From: DATDVL01 sp035290025
Lineage (GTDB): Archaea > Nanobdellota > Nanobdellia > SCGC-AAA011-G17 > DATDVL01
NCBI GenBank assembly: GCA_035290025.1
Contig: DATDVL010000028.1
Span: 1 to 25,150, forward strand
Direction: 5' to 3'
Length of the DNA: 25,150 nucleotides
Shown here: positions 1 through 7,689 of the stretch, piece by piece
How the letters are laid out: each line of letters opens with the position of its first letter
Position numbering within the stretch: position 1 is the first letter of the stretch
Notes under the pieces: model-generated
What the model was told of the DNA's origin: nothing
Seen by the model: the letters and a program-made list of their open reading frames with translations, nothing else
Database searches by the model: none
Made by a program: the position numbers and the translations under genes

Positions 1-1
1 A

Positions 2-1519
2 CACAAACTACCCTTACGAGCCATACTCACCAAAGACGGAAAACTTAACGACTTAGCAGGAAAATACGCAGGGATGTACACCAAACAAGCACGCAAAGCC
101 ATACTCGAAGACTTACAAGCACAAGGACTACTCAAAGCACAAAAAAATATTCGCCACACAGCAAATGTGCATGAACGCTGCGACACACCCATAGAATTTT
201 TGAAAACAAAACAATGGTTCACACGCGTATTAGATAACAAAGAAGCATGGTTAGAAGCAGGCAATAAAATTATCTGGCACCCTGCATTCATGAAAAAACG
301 TTACGAACACTGGGTGGAAGGACTCCAATGGGACTGGTGCATCTCACGACAACGATTCTTCGGCATCCCCTTCCCGTTATGGTACTGCAAACAATGCGGA
401 GAAGTCATGCTCGCAGTAACAAAAGATTTACCTGTCGACCCACTCAAAGACCAGCCAAAAAAGAAATGCCACTGTGGATCACAAGAATTCCTACCAGAAA
501 AAGATGTCATGGATACCTGGGCAACATCATCCGTAACACCACAAATAGCACTAACCAAAAATAAATTAACACTAGAAGGACCAATGGACTTACGACCACA
601 AGCACAAGACATCATCACGACCTGGGCATTCTACACTATCGTAAAAAGCATCTATCTACACCACCAGATACCTTGGAATAATATCGCCGTTTCTGGCTAC
701 GTCGTAGACCCACAAGGAGAAAAAATGAGCAAAAGCAAAGGCAATGTCATAGACCCCATCACTATCATGGAAAAATTCTCCGCAGACAGCCTACGCTACT
801 GGGCAGCAGGAAGCAAACTAGGAGAAGACATGAGCTACCAAGAAAAAGACTTGATCACTGGACAAAAAACCGTGACAAAACTATGGAACGCAGCACTCTT
901 CAGCCTACAACACTTACAAGACTACAATGGAAAACAACCAGCACAACTCTCACCCATGGACACCTGGCTCCTCAACAAACTCAACGCAACCATCAAAGCA
1001 TGCACCGACTACTTCGAAAACTACGAGTACGCAAAAGCAAAATACACCATCGACCAATTCTTCTGGACAACCTACTGCGACAACTACCTAGAAATCGCAA
1101 AAGACAGAATCTACAATACGACACGCACCCCCGAAGAAAAACGATCAGCACAACACACCCTACACCAAGCACTCAACACTATTCTGAAACTCTTCGCACC
1201 CTTCCTCCCCTACATCACCGAAGAACTCTACCACGAACGATTCGCCAAAGAAGAAAAACAGGTAAGCATCCACACCAGCACCTGGCCAACACTCGACAAA
1301 GAAGTCTACGGACAACTCAACCTCGGAGAATTATTCATAACACTCCTCAATGACACACGAAAATACAAAGCATTCCACAAACTCAGCATGAAAACACCTG
1401 TACAAATAACTCTCACCAAAAAAGACTATGACCAACTCAAACCAGCATTACAAGACTTCCAAGCAGTAACGAATAGCACACTCATAGAACAAGGAGAAGG
1501 TTTCATTATCAAACACTAA
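2..1519 (+). CDS. valS: Valyl-tRNA synthetase, C-terminal part (5' end outside window)
   Basis: Class I aminoacyl-tRNA synthetase that charges tRNA-Val in the cytoplasm. The frame is open from base 2, so the N-terminal part with the HIGH motif lies upstream and the ATG at 74 is an internal methionine. Visible: the RCDTPIEFL segment, the WDWCISRQRFFGIPFPLWYC block typical of ValRS, a Cys pair plus a CHC knuckle around bases 380-475 (zinc-knob type), the DVMDTWATSS motif that separates ValRS from IleRS and LeuRS, KMSKS at bases 722-736, and a helical anticodon-binding domain over roughly the last 220 residues. There is no long C-terminal coiled coil of the bacterial kind, which fits archaeal ValRS. 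The next gene starts four bases after the TAA, so the two are probably co-transcribed. Strong A and C top-strand bias, as in most of the window. Confidence 0.93.
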   Translation, partial: HKLPLRAILTKDGKLNDLAGKYAGMYTKQARKAILEDLQAQGLLKAQKNIRHTANVHERCDTPIEFLKTKQWFTRVLDNKEAWLEAGNKIIWHPAFMKKRYEHWVEGLQWDWCISRQRFFGIPFPLWYCKQCGEVMLAVTKDLPVDPLKDQPKKKCHCGSQEFLPEKDVMDTWATSSVTPQIALTKNKLTLEGPMDLRPQAQDIITTWAFYTIVKSIYLHHQIPWNNIAVSGYVVDPQGEKMSKSKGNVIDPITIMEKFSADSLRYWAAGSKLGEDMSYQEKDLITGQKTVTKLWNAALFSLQHLQDYNGKQPAQLSPMDTWLLNKLNATIKACTDYFENYEYAKAKYTIDQFFWTTYCDNYLEIAKDRIYNTTRTPEEKRSAQHTLHQALNTILKLFAPFLPYITEELYHERFAKEEKQVSIHTSTWPTLDKEVYGQLNLGELFITLLNDTRKYKAFHKLSMKTPVQITLTKKDYDQLKPALQDFQAVTNSTLIEQGEGFIIKH

Positions 1520-1523
1520 AACC

Positions 1524-2612
1524 ATGGACCTCAAAGAAAAACTCAAACTGAAACGATTCATCAGACCACTCCTCAAACTACGCGGACGACACACAGAACT
1601 CGTAAGTGTCTATATCCCCGTCGACTATGATGTCATAAAAATAATACAACAATTACAAGAAGAAGCAGGAACAGCAACCAATATCAAAGATGCACGAACA
1701 AGAAACAACGTCGTCGACAGCCTAGGAAAAGTAGTCAACCACTTACGACTCTTCAAAAGAACACCACCACACGGAATGGCAGTATTCGCCGGCAACGTCT
1801 CCGAAAAAGAAAACAAGGTAGACATCCAAGTCTTCAGCATAGAACCACCCGTACCCATATCACAAAAAATTTATCGCTGCGACCAATACTTCAAACTCGA
1901 CATTTTAGAAGCCATGCTCGATGAAAAAGACTTTTACGCACTCATCCTCGTCGACAGAAAAGAAGCAACCATTGGATTACTACGCGGGACACACATCAGC
2001 GTACTCAACAATATGACCTCAGGAGTACCGGGAAAATTCAAAGCAGGAGGACAATCAAGCCAACGACTAGAACGACTCATCGACGGCATGGCACTAGAAT
2101 TTTACAAACGCATAGCAGAATTCTGCAACCAACAATTCCTACCCCTACTCAAAGACCTCAAAGGAGTCATCATCGGAGGACCAGGACACACCAAAAGCGA
2201 ATTCGCAGAAGAACTCAACAACGAAATAAAAAAGAAAATCAAAGGAATCTTCGACGTCACCTACACCGACGAAGCAGGGCTATCCTACTTAGTCGACGCA
2301 GCAAAAGACATCATGGTAGAAGAAAGCATCATAGAAGAAAAAGCCATCGTAGAAAAATTCTTGACCACCCTAGCAAAAGAACCATCTAAAGCAAGCTATG
2401 GAAAAGAAGAAGTCAAAGAAGTACTCAATCTCGGAGCAGTAGACATGCTCTTAGTATCAGAATCACTCGAAGAAGAAGAACTAGAAACATTCACGGACCT
2501 CGGAGAAAAATACGGAAGCAAAATACACATTATTAGCATACAAACCAAAGAAGGACAACAACTACGAGAACTTGGCGGCGTAGCTGCTATTTTACGATAC
2601 CCTGTAAGCTAA
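1524..2612 (+). CDS. prf1: Archaeal peptide chain release factor aRF1
   Basis: Translation termination factor of the aRF1/eRF1 family (362 aa; archaeal members are usually near 400). It recognises all three stop codons and triggers peptide release at the ribosome. Domain 1 carries the stop-decoding loop at residues 53-56, which here reads NIKD instead of the usual NIKS, and the YxCxxxF motif at 117-123 (YRCDQYF). Domain 2 holds the catalytic GGQ at 175-177 in a GKFKAGGQSSQR context. The C-terminal third is domain 3. The start is the ATG four bases after valS, in a likely translation-machinery operon. The last four bases overlap the tail of the convergent vapC gene. The neighbouring genes end in TAA, TAG and TGA, so an omnipotent factor is expected. 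Confidence 0.95.
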   Translation: MDLKEKLKLKRFIRPLLKLRGRHTELVSVYIPVDYDVIKIIQQLQEEAGTATNIKDARTRNNVVDSLGKVVNHLRLFKRTPPHGMAVFAGNVSEKENKVDIQVFSIEPPVPISQKIYRCDQYFKLDILEAMLDEKDFYALILVDRKEATIGLLRGTHISVLNNMTSGVPGKFKAGGQSSQRLERLIDGMALEFYKRIAEFCNQQFLPLLKDLKGVIIGGPGHTKSEFAEELNNEIKKKIKGIFDVTYTDEAGLSYLVDAAKDIMVEESIIEEKAIVEKFLTTLAKEPSKASYGKEEVKEVLNLGAVDMLLVSESLEEEELETFTDLGEKYGSKIHIISIQTKEGQQLRELGGVAAILRYPVS

Positions 2613-2998
2613 ACAGGAATAATTGTTTCCTTAAATGGACGAAAACTATTATCAAATGTTAATACTTTACCACCAACTTCACGAGCAGTGGCAATAACAA
2701 AAGCATCCAGCATGCCGAACGAACTATTTTTTATTCTCCCAAAATTATACAGTTTAGCAGCAACAAATGCTAAATCAACATCTAAAGGGACAATAGAAGA
2801 TAAATTTTGCAAAGCTTCAACAACAGGCACAGGATCCTTCTTTTTATCAATATGAATCTTTACCACTTCTGCAATTACTGACGCAGGAACAAAAAGTTCT
2901 GCATGAGGTGAGTCTATCAAAGAAGCAACCTGTTTACCACGAGCTGAATCCGCAAAATATTCAATCCAAACAGATGTATCAACGATAAGCTTTGTCAC
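2609..2998 (-). CDS. vapC: VapC-type PIN-domain ribonuclease toxin
   Basis: PIN-domain toxin, 129 aa, expected to be a Mg-dependent RNase neutralised by the AbrB-type protein encoded just before it. The acidic active-site set is visible: Asp in LIVDTSVWIEYF near the N-terminus, Glu in VIAEVV, Asp in MLDAFVIATA and Asp in LTFDNSF. An ATG at 3022 exists in frame, but I chose the GTG at 2998: a GGAGG at 3005-3009 sits six bases before it, and the protein then begins VTKLIVDTS as most VapC proteins do. It overlaps the antitoxin by 20 bases, the usual translational coupling. Top-strand composition is less A and C skewed than the neighbours, which hints at later acquisition. The target RNA cannot be deduced. 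Confidence 0.85.
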   Translation of the reverse strand: MTKLIVDTSVWIEYFADSARGKQVASLIDSPHAELFVPASVIAEVVKIHIDKKKDPVPVVEALQNLSSIVPLDVDLAFVAAKLYNFGRIKNSSFGMLDAFVIATAREVGGKVLTFDNSFRPFKETIIPV

Positions 2999-3197
2999 GA
3001 TCACCCTCCATTTCAATGTCATACTCTTTTTTCCAAGGCCCTATACCCTTAGATATACCCAAATAACTCTTTTTTACTTTTTTAACCTCAATTTTTATTG
3101 TACCACCTTCTTCTAACTTTTCCATTTCCACGACTTCCTTAGGTATTGTTGCCATTAGTGAACCACCCACTCTCCGTAACTTAGTTATACATTCCAT
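2979..3197 (-). CDS. vapB: VapB-type AbrB/SpoVT-fold antitoxin
   Basis: Short DNA-binding antitoxin (72 aa) paired with the PIN toxin that follows and overlaps it by 20 bases. The N-terminal half has the swapped-hairpin AbrB signature: KLRRVGGSLMATIPKEVVE, then LEEGGTIKIEV. The C-terminal tail (GISKGIGPWKKEYDIEMEG) is the likely toxin-binding arm. By family precedent it would bind its own promoter and repress the pair. A TATA element lies about 22-30 bases upstream with no clear ribosome site, so the transcript is probably leaderless. Confidence 0.8.
   Translation of the reverse strand: MECITKLRRVGGSLMATIPKEVVEMEKLEEGGTIKIEVKKVKKSYLGISKGIGPWKKEYDIEMEGDRDKAYR
3005..3009 (-). promoter_or_regulatory. 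Shine-Dalgarno site of vapC
   Basis: GGAGG on the minus strand, six bases before the GTG at 2998 and inside the end of the antitoxin gene. It decides the start of vapC in favour of the GTG over the upstream in-frame ATG. Confidence 0.65.
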
Positions 3198-3218
3198 ATA
3201 ATTTTATTATACCTAATG

Positions 3219-3227
3219 TTATATAAA
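3219..3227 (-). promoter_or_regulatory. TATA element of the vapBC operon
   Basis: An A/T-rich TTATATAA-type box lies 22-30 bases before the vapB ATG, the spacing expected for a leaderless archaeal transcript. The box is nearly symmetric, so it could also fire rightwards, but the rightward gene has its own box nearer its start. Confidence 0.5.
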
Positions 3228-3323
3228 TTTTATGCATCATAACTCTTACGCTGCAGAACTCCTTAAAGAGCCTTTCCCAGAAAAAACCGAAAACCTTCCG
3301 AAACCAAAACAAGTCCACAACGA

Positions 3324-3330
3324 TTTTAAA
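3324..3330 (+). promoter_or_regulatory. TATA-like element before scpB
   Basis: TTTTAAA about 27 bases before the scpB ATG, with no Shine-Dalgarno sequence between. This fits a leaderless transcript for the scpB-to-DUF2238 operon. The rest of 3198-3353 shows no convincing gene. Confidence 0.4.
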
Positions 3331-3353
3331 CCCTAAAAAGCACACATAAACCA

Positions 3354-3977
3354 ATGGATATCCAGCCAGACGACAAAAAAAAGGTGGAAGCAGTACTCTT
3401 TACCACTGGAAAACTCATGACCCTACCTGACATAGCAGCAGCAGTAGACATCAACGACCAAGCATACCTCAAAGAAGTCATGGACAGCCTAAAAATAGAT
3501 TTCAGCACCCGAGAATCAGCACTCAACATCCAACATGTCGACGACAAATACCGATTAAACATCAGAAAAGAATACGGCTACCTCGCCAACAAACTCTTAG
3601 GAAGCACAGAACTTGAAGGACCCGCCATAAAAACACTCGCAGTCATAGCACTCAAAAACCCCGCACTACAATCAGACATCATAAAACTACGAGGCAACAA
3701 AGCCTACGACCACATCGCAGTCCTCAAAGAACAAAACCTCATAGAAATAAAAGGAAAAAAAGGAAGAAGCAACATTATAGAACTAGCAGCACACTTCTAC
3801 GACTACTTCGACACAGCAGCAGACGACGTCAAACAAAAATTCGAAGCTATACAAGAACAACTCAAAAATAAAAATAATCCTACAGCACCCAACGAAACAC
3901 CACCCACCACAACAGAACAAGCGTCAACACCTGACTCAGCAACACCACCAACCGTTGGAGAACTTATACCGCTATGA
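3354..3977 (+). CDS. scpB: Segregation and condensation protein ScpB
   Basis: Kleisin-associated winged-helix protein (207 aa) that works with SMC and ScpA in chromosome compaction and segregation. The N-terminus KKKVEAVLFTTGKLMTLPDIAAAV is the family opening. A second winged helix follows at about residues 80-160, with GPAIKTLAVIALKNPALQSDIIKLRG and the IEIKGKKGRSN wing. Residues 176-207 are a Pro/Thr-rich low-complexity tail, probably disordered. SMC and ScpA are not in the window. The stop overlaps the next start (ATGA), so translation of the glycosyltransferase is probably coupled. Confidence 0.85.
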   Translation: MDIQPDDKKKVEAVLFTTGKLMTLPDIAAAVDINDQAYLKEVMDSLKIDFSTRESALNIQHVDDKYRLNIRKEYGYLANKLLGSTELEGPAIKTLAVIALKNPALQSDIIKLRGNKAYDHIAVLKEQNLIEIKGKKGRSNIIELAAHFYDYFDTAADDVKQKFEAIQEQLKNKNNPTAPNETPPTTTEQASTPDSATPPTVGELIPL

Positions 3978-5221
3978 TGTTCATCAACATAAGCATAGGC
4001 ACCATGTACTTCTTATCCGTCTACTTCGCCGTATTCACCCTCCTCATGATCATAAGCAAAGGCATAACCCAAACAGCAACAAAACCCGTACCACCACGAG
4101 GAGTAACCATAGCCATACCCGCATGGAACGAAGAAGAAAGCATACTCAAAACACTCCAACATGTCATAGCACTTGACTACCCAAAAAAACTCCTAGAAAT
4201 AATCGTTGTCAATGATGGAAGCATAGATACTACAGCAACAATAACACAACAATTCATCAACAACCACAAAGACTACACTATAAAACTCATCAACCAAAAA
4301 AACCAAGGAAAAGCAACAGCACTCAACACCGCACTAGCAGCAGCACACCATGATATATTCATATGCCTAGACGCAGACTCCTACGTAGAACAAAACACCC
4401 TACAGCTCATGCTCCCCCACCTCAAAAACAACGTAGCATCAGTACTCCCCTTCATGAAAATAACCAGAAGAAACAACTGGATACTCAAAATACAATGGAT
4501 AGAATACTTACTCAACTTCTTCCTCAAAAAAATAATGGGAACAATGGACTGCATCCACGTAACACCCGGACCATTTGCCATGTACCAAACAAACATCCTA
4601 AAAACTATCGGAGGATTTGACACCAAAACACTCACCGAAGACCAAGAAATAGCCATGCGCATACAAAAACACAACTACAAGATTATACAACTCCTCGACG
4701 CAACAGTCTACACAGAACCACCAACAACCTTCAAAGGATGGAGAAACCAACGCAACCGATGGTACAAAGGAACCATCTTCAACATGATAAAACACAGAAA
4801 CATGATCTTCAACAAAAACTACGGAGAATTCGGAATATGGCAAATGCCACTCATCATCCTAGCAGCACTGATAAGCCTATCCTTCGGACTCTTCGTCGTC
4901 TGGGACAACATCATCCACCCCCTACTACAAAAAATCCACGACCTTAGCTATATCAACTTCGACATAGGACTCATGATGCAAAAAAGCGTGGAACGATTCA
5001 GCTGGTTAGACATCAACTTTGTCATCCTCTTCTTCACCGGAATCGTTGTCCTACTCTCACTCGTATGGATCATAGGATCACACATCTACAGCAACGAACG
5101 CTACCTCAAAAAAGGATTACTCAGCACACCCATCTACCTCGTCCTCTACCCCTACATGATATGCATCGTCTGGTTTACCATACTCATAGACCTCATCAGA
5201 GGAAAAATACAAAAATGGTAG
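3974..5221 (+). CDS. Membrane-bound processive family 2 glycosyltransferase
   Basis: GT-A fold enzyme (415 aa) of the cellulose/chitin/hyaluronan/poly-GlcNAc synthase type. One membrane segment at residues 5-28 is followed by a cytoplasmic catalytic domain and about three membrane segments near 282-307, 350-373 and 385-408. The complete D,D,D,QxxRW set is visible: D81 in VNDGS, the DAD metal site at 133-135, the ED pair at 222-223 and QRNRW at 259-263. QxxRW indicates a processive polymerase rather than a single-transfer enzyme. Such enzymes use nucleotide sugars inside the cell and extrude the chain through their membrane part. The sugar cannot be told from sequence. It overlaps scpB by four bases and the next gene by seven. 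Confidence 0.85.
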   Translation: MMFINISIGTMYFLSVYFAVFTLLMIISKGITQTATKPVPPRGVTIAIPAWNEEESILKTLQHVIALDYPKKLLEIIVVNDGSIDTTATITQQFINNHKDYTIKLINQKNQGKATALNTALAAAHHDIFICLDADSYVEQNTLQLMLPHLKNNVASVLPFMKITRRNNWILKIQWIEYLLNFFLKKIMGTMDCIHVTPGPFAMYQTNILKTIGGFDTKTLTEDQEIAMRIQKHNYKIIQLLDATVYTEPPTTFKGWRNQRNRWYKGTIFNMIKHRNMIFNKNYGEFGIWQMPLIILAALISLSFGLFVVWDNIIHPLLQKIHDLSYINFDIGLMMQKSVERFSWLDINFVILFFTGIVVLLSLVWIIGSHIYSNERYLKKGLLSTPIYLVLYPYMICIVWFTILIDLIRGKIQKW

Positions 5222-5898
5222 AACGAAAAATATACTGGAAACAACATCTCATAGCACTGGTCATAACTATTATTATCTTTAGCATAGGCATACTCCTCGG
5301 CGTACAACTCACTGAAACACGCGTCACAGAACTCCAAGAAAAAAACCAAGAACAACAAGCAGACTACGAAAGCCTACAACTCCAATACGCATTCCTCACC
5401 AACCAACCAAAAAACACCAGCTGCACCGCATTCAGCAAAGCACTAGAAAGAAATGTCTACGACCTAGAAAACACTCGCATAAAAGTAGAACAATACTTAC
5501 AAAACGACAACAGCCAAGCAGGACTACAACAACTCAAACGAGCATACAGCCTGGCAGAAATACGCTACTGGCTACTCGCAGAACAAGCACAAGAACAATG
5601 CAATAACAACATTGTTAACATACTCTACTTCTACCAACGAGACGACATCTGCGACAGCTGCTCAACACAAGGATACATCCTAACAGACCTCAAAGACACC
5701 TTCAAAGAAAAACTCCTCATATTCTCCTTCGACCTTGACCTTGAAGAACCACTCATAGACATATTCCAAGAAGCCTACAACATCACCGAAGGACCAGCAA
5801 TTGTCATCAACGGAAAAACAAGCAAAGGACTCCAAGAAGTAGACAACCTACGACAACAACTCTGCAACTACTACGAACAAGGAGAAGGATGCCCATGA
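5215..5898 (+). CDS. Membrane-anchored thioredoxin-like protein
   Basis: Not a named family to me. The 227-residue protein starts at the ATG at 5215; the open frame upstream is a shadow of the glycosyltransferase. Seen: one N-terminal membrane segment (residues 11-30), a Gln/Glu-rich coiled-coil stretch (about 33-62), a helical spacer with Cys70 and Cys129, then a C-terminal domain of thioredoxin-like shape. That domain has a beta strand NIVNILYFY, a CDSC redox-type motif at 146-149, a helix, and TEGPAIVING with a proline at 194 in the usual cis-Pro place. The N-in topology would put the redox domain outside the cell. It may act on disulfides of exported proteins such as the cysteine-rich proteins further along; that link is inference. 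Confidence 0.55.
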   Translation: MVERKIYWKQHLIALVITIIIFSIGILLGVQLTETRVTELQEKNQEQQADYESLQLQYAFLTNQPKNTSCTAFSKALERNVYDLENTRIKVEQYLQNDNSQAGLQQLKRAYSLAEIRYWLLAEQAQEQCNNNIVNILYFYQRDDICDSCSTQGYILTDLKDTFKEKLLIFSFDLDLEEPLIDIFQEAYNITEGPAIVINGKTSKGLQEVDNLRQQLCNYYEQGEGCP

Positions 5899-6353
5899 GC
5901 ACCTGCGACCTCTGCGGCAAAGGAACAGCAACCATGAAAGCTATTGTTGAAGGAAGCATGCTCCACGTATGCAACAACTGCAGCAAATACGGCAACGTCG
6001 TCAGCATACAAGAACCACCACGACACCAACAAGAAAAAATAAAAAAGCTTATAGAAGAACCAGCAACCGTACGACTCATCGTCAAAGACTACGCGAAAAA
6101 AATAAAAGACGCACGAGAACAACAAAAAATAACCCAAGAAGCACTCGCACTCCGCATCAAAGAAAAAGAAAGTTACCTCCACAAAATAGAATCAGGACAC
6201 CTAGAACCCAACCTCCTCACCGCACGACGACTAGAACAAGCACTCACCATCAAAATCATCGAAGACTACCAACAACAACCCACAGGAAAAATAGACATGA
6301 AAGAAGAAGCACTCACCATCGGAGACTTGATCACCATCAAAAAGAAAAAATGA
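5889..6353 (+). CDS. mbf1: aMBF1-type transcription factor (zinc ribbon plus HTH)
   Basis: Archaeal multiprotein bridging factor 1 homologue, 154 aa, expected to bind nucleic acid or basal transcription and translation components. The N-terminal zinc ribbon uses C6/C9 (CDLCG) and C28/C31 (CNNC). After a linker, a Xre/Cro-type helix-turn-helix spans about residues 68-124 (KIKDAREQQKITQEALALRI). The ATG at 5889 follows GGAGAAGG closely. An alternative ATG at 5895, giving MSTCDLCG, makes an exact ATGA overlap with the previous stop and would suit the family start equally well. It sits in the overlapping operon that began with scpB. Confidence 0.85.
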   Translation: MPMSTCDLCGKGTATMKAIVEGSMLHVCNNCSKYGNVVSIQEPPRHQQEKIKKLIEEPATVRLIVKDYAKKIKDAREQQKITQEALALRIKEKESYLHKIESGHLEPNLLTARRLEQALTIKIIEDYQQQPTGKIDMKEEALTIGDLITIKKKK

Positions 6354-6937
6354 AAACAACTACTCGCTATATCACTACTCTTGCCATAACCTTCTTCTTC
6401 TTCATCATCAGCTATGCACTCCTCCAAAAAGACGGACACTACATTTTTGACAGCACCAAATTTATCATCATTACCTTAATCCTCTACAAATACTATGACC
6501 ACCTTCGACTTAACCACTTCAGCCACCTAGGCATCATTAGTGCTATGGTACTCCACAGCCTTGGAAGATTCGGCGCCTTCAACTGGACCATCATCTTCCC
6601 CTGGGATGTCATCACCCACTTCGTAGCATCCTACTTCATCACCCTCCTCCTCTACCAAGCACTACCACAACTCCAAACCAAAAAAGGACTCCTTATCATA
6701 CTCCTCGCAAGCATAGGCATAGCAACCATCGGAGAATTCATAGAATTCGGAGGAGCCATACACTCACCCAACGGCCAAGGTATACTCGGCGTGGAATCAA
6801 AAGGAAGCCCCATACCCTGGCTCAGCCCCGACTACTGGGACACCATGAAAGACTTAGTCATAAACACTCTCGGAAGCATCATTTGCATCATCACCCTTTT
6901 CTTCACACAAAAAAACCGCAAACTACTCTTCTCCTAG
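6350..6937 (+). CDS. Multi-pass membrane protein resembling DUF2238 (YjdF)
   Basis: A 195-aa integral membrane protein with about six hydrophobic segments and no signal peptide. Start: the ATG at 6350, overlapping the aMBF1 stop in an ATGA junction; the longer open frame upstream is a shadow. Conserved-looking polar residues inside the membrane match the DUF2238 pattern: WDVITHF in segment 4, GEFIEF in segment 5, and YWDTMKDLVINTLGS before the last segment. The function of that family is unknown to me. It is the last gene of the operon. A TATA element for rpoL follows within 25 bases. No poly-T run is seen at the 3' end. Confidence 0.55.
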   Translation: MKTTTRYITTLAITFFFFIISYALLQKDGHYIFDSTKFIIITLILYKYYDHLRLNHFSHLGIISAMVLHSLGRFGAFNWTIIFPWDVITHFVASYFITLLLYQALPQLQTKKGLLIILLASIGIATIGEFIEFGGAIHSPNGQGILGVESKGSPIPWLSPDYWDTMKDLVINTLGSIICIITLFFTQKNRKLLFS

Positions 6938-6958
6938 AGAAAAAAACCATCAGAAATG

Positions 6959-6967
6959 TTTATATAA
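6959..6967 (+). promoter_or_regulatory. TATA element of rpoL
   Basis: TTTATATAA starting 30 bases before the rpoL ATG, with no Shine-Dalgarno sequence between. Classic leaderless archaeal promoter layout. Confidence 0.65.
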
Positions 6968-6988
6968 CCTAAAAAGAGTCTAAAAACA

Positions 6989-7255
6989 ATGGAATTAACC
7001 CTTAAAGAACACTCTGACAACCATGCAATCATAGAAATCAAAGGAGAAGACCATACCTTCTGCAATATCTTACGAAAACAATTATGGGACAACGGAGACA
7101 TAGAACACGCAGGATACACCATAGCACACTCACTAACAACCAGCCCCGTACTCCACTTGAAAGCAAAAGACCCAAAAAAAGCACTAGAAAAAGCATCAGA
7201 AAAACTACAAGACACCTTCAAAGAACTCAAAACACTCTTCAAATCAAAAAAATAA
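6989..7255 (+). CDS. rpoL: DNA-directed RNA polymerase subunit L (Rpo11)
   Basis: Small subunit (88 aa) that dimerises with subunit D to form the assembly platform of the archaeal RNA polymerase, equivalent to a half of the bacterial alpha dimer. The family signature is plain: GEDHTFCNILRKQLW, then the hydrophobic AGYTIAHSL and PVLHLKAKDPKKAL segments, and a basic C-terminal helix ending KSKK. Length is normal. It has its own strong TATA box and is followed after 13 bases by a membrane protein with a clear ribosome site. Confidence 0.94.
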   Translation: MELTLKEHSDNHAIIEIKGEDHTFCNILRKQLWDNGDIEHAGYTIAHSLTTSPVLHLKAKDPKKALEKASEKLQDTFKELKTLFKSKK

Positions 7256-7260
7256 GGAGG
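7255..7260 (+). promoter_or_regulatory. Shine-Dalgarno site AGGAGG
   Basis: A full AGGAGG begins at the last base of the rpoL stop codon and lies eight bases before the ATG at 7269. It shows that internal operon genes here use Shine-Dalgarno initiation while first genes tend to be leaderless. Confidence 0.75.
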
Positions 7261-7268
7261 TTAGACAC

Positions 7269-7610
7269 ATGAGTCTACAAACAACTTGGGCCAAAATTCT
7301 CGGCTTTGTCTTATTAATCGTAGGAGTATTAGGATTCTTCATGACATCCCCACTCCTCAGCATATTCGAGGTGGATTTCTTACACAACCTCATCCACGTC
7401 GTAACAGGTTTATTAGGCATATGGGCAGCATTCGGAGGATGGGCAACCATGTTCAACAAATGGTTCGGCAGTATCTACCTCTTACTAGCCATACTTGGAT
7501 TCTTCGGAGCAGTTGACAGCATCATGGCCATCAACGCAGCAGACCACTGGTTACACTTAATCATCGGACTTGTAACTGTTGGTATCGGATTCGGAACCGA
7601 AGCAGAATAA
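7269..7610 (+). CDS. Small DUF4383-like membrane protein
   Basis: A 113-aa protein with four hydrophobic segments (about 8-26, 38-58, 65-84 and 92-108). The motif FLHNLIHVVTG in segment 2 and DHWLHLIIG in segment 4 match the DUF4383 family, whose function is not established. The pattern repeats within the protein (HNLIH versus HWLHL), suggesting an internal duplication of a two-helix unit. It is translated from a perfect AGGAGG site and shares the rpoL transcript, which ends in a T-rich terminator just downstream. Confidence 0.6.
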   Translation: MSLQTTWAKILGFVLLIVGVLGFFMTSPLLSIFEVDFLHNLIHVVTGLLGIWAAFGGWATMFNKWFGSIYLLLAILGFFGAVDSIMAINAADHWLHLIIGLVTVGIGFGTEAE

Positions 7611-7618
7611 ACACCTGC

Positions 7619-7648
7619 TTTTTTTCTTTTTATTTTTTTTAATTTTAT
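7619..7648 (+). terminator. T-rich transcription terminator
   Basis: A run of 30 bases made almost only of T on the non-template strand right after the stop codon. Archaeal polymerases stop at such runs. It stands out because T is otherwise scarce on this strand. Confidence 0.7.
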
Positions 7649-7658
7649 CTCCACAACC

Positions 7659-7667
7659 TTTTTATAA
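7659..7667 (+). promoter_or_regulatory. TATA element of the signal peptidase operon
   Basis: TTTTTATAA starting 31 bases before the ATG at 7690, with no Shine-Dalgarno sequence between. Leaderless layout. Confidence 0.6.
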
Positions 7668-7689
7668 CCACTTCACCACAAAAGCATAA

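Noticed and set aside
3232..3336. A 34-codon plus-strand frame (MHHNSYAAELLKEPFPEK...) between vapB and scpB
   Set aside because: Its ATG lies only a few bases after the TATA element, there is no ribosome site, and I recognise no family. It could be real but is not supported.
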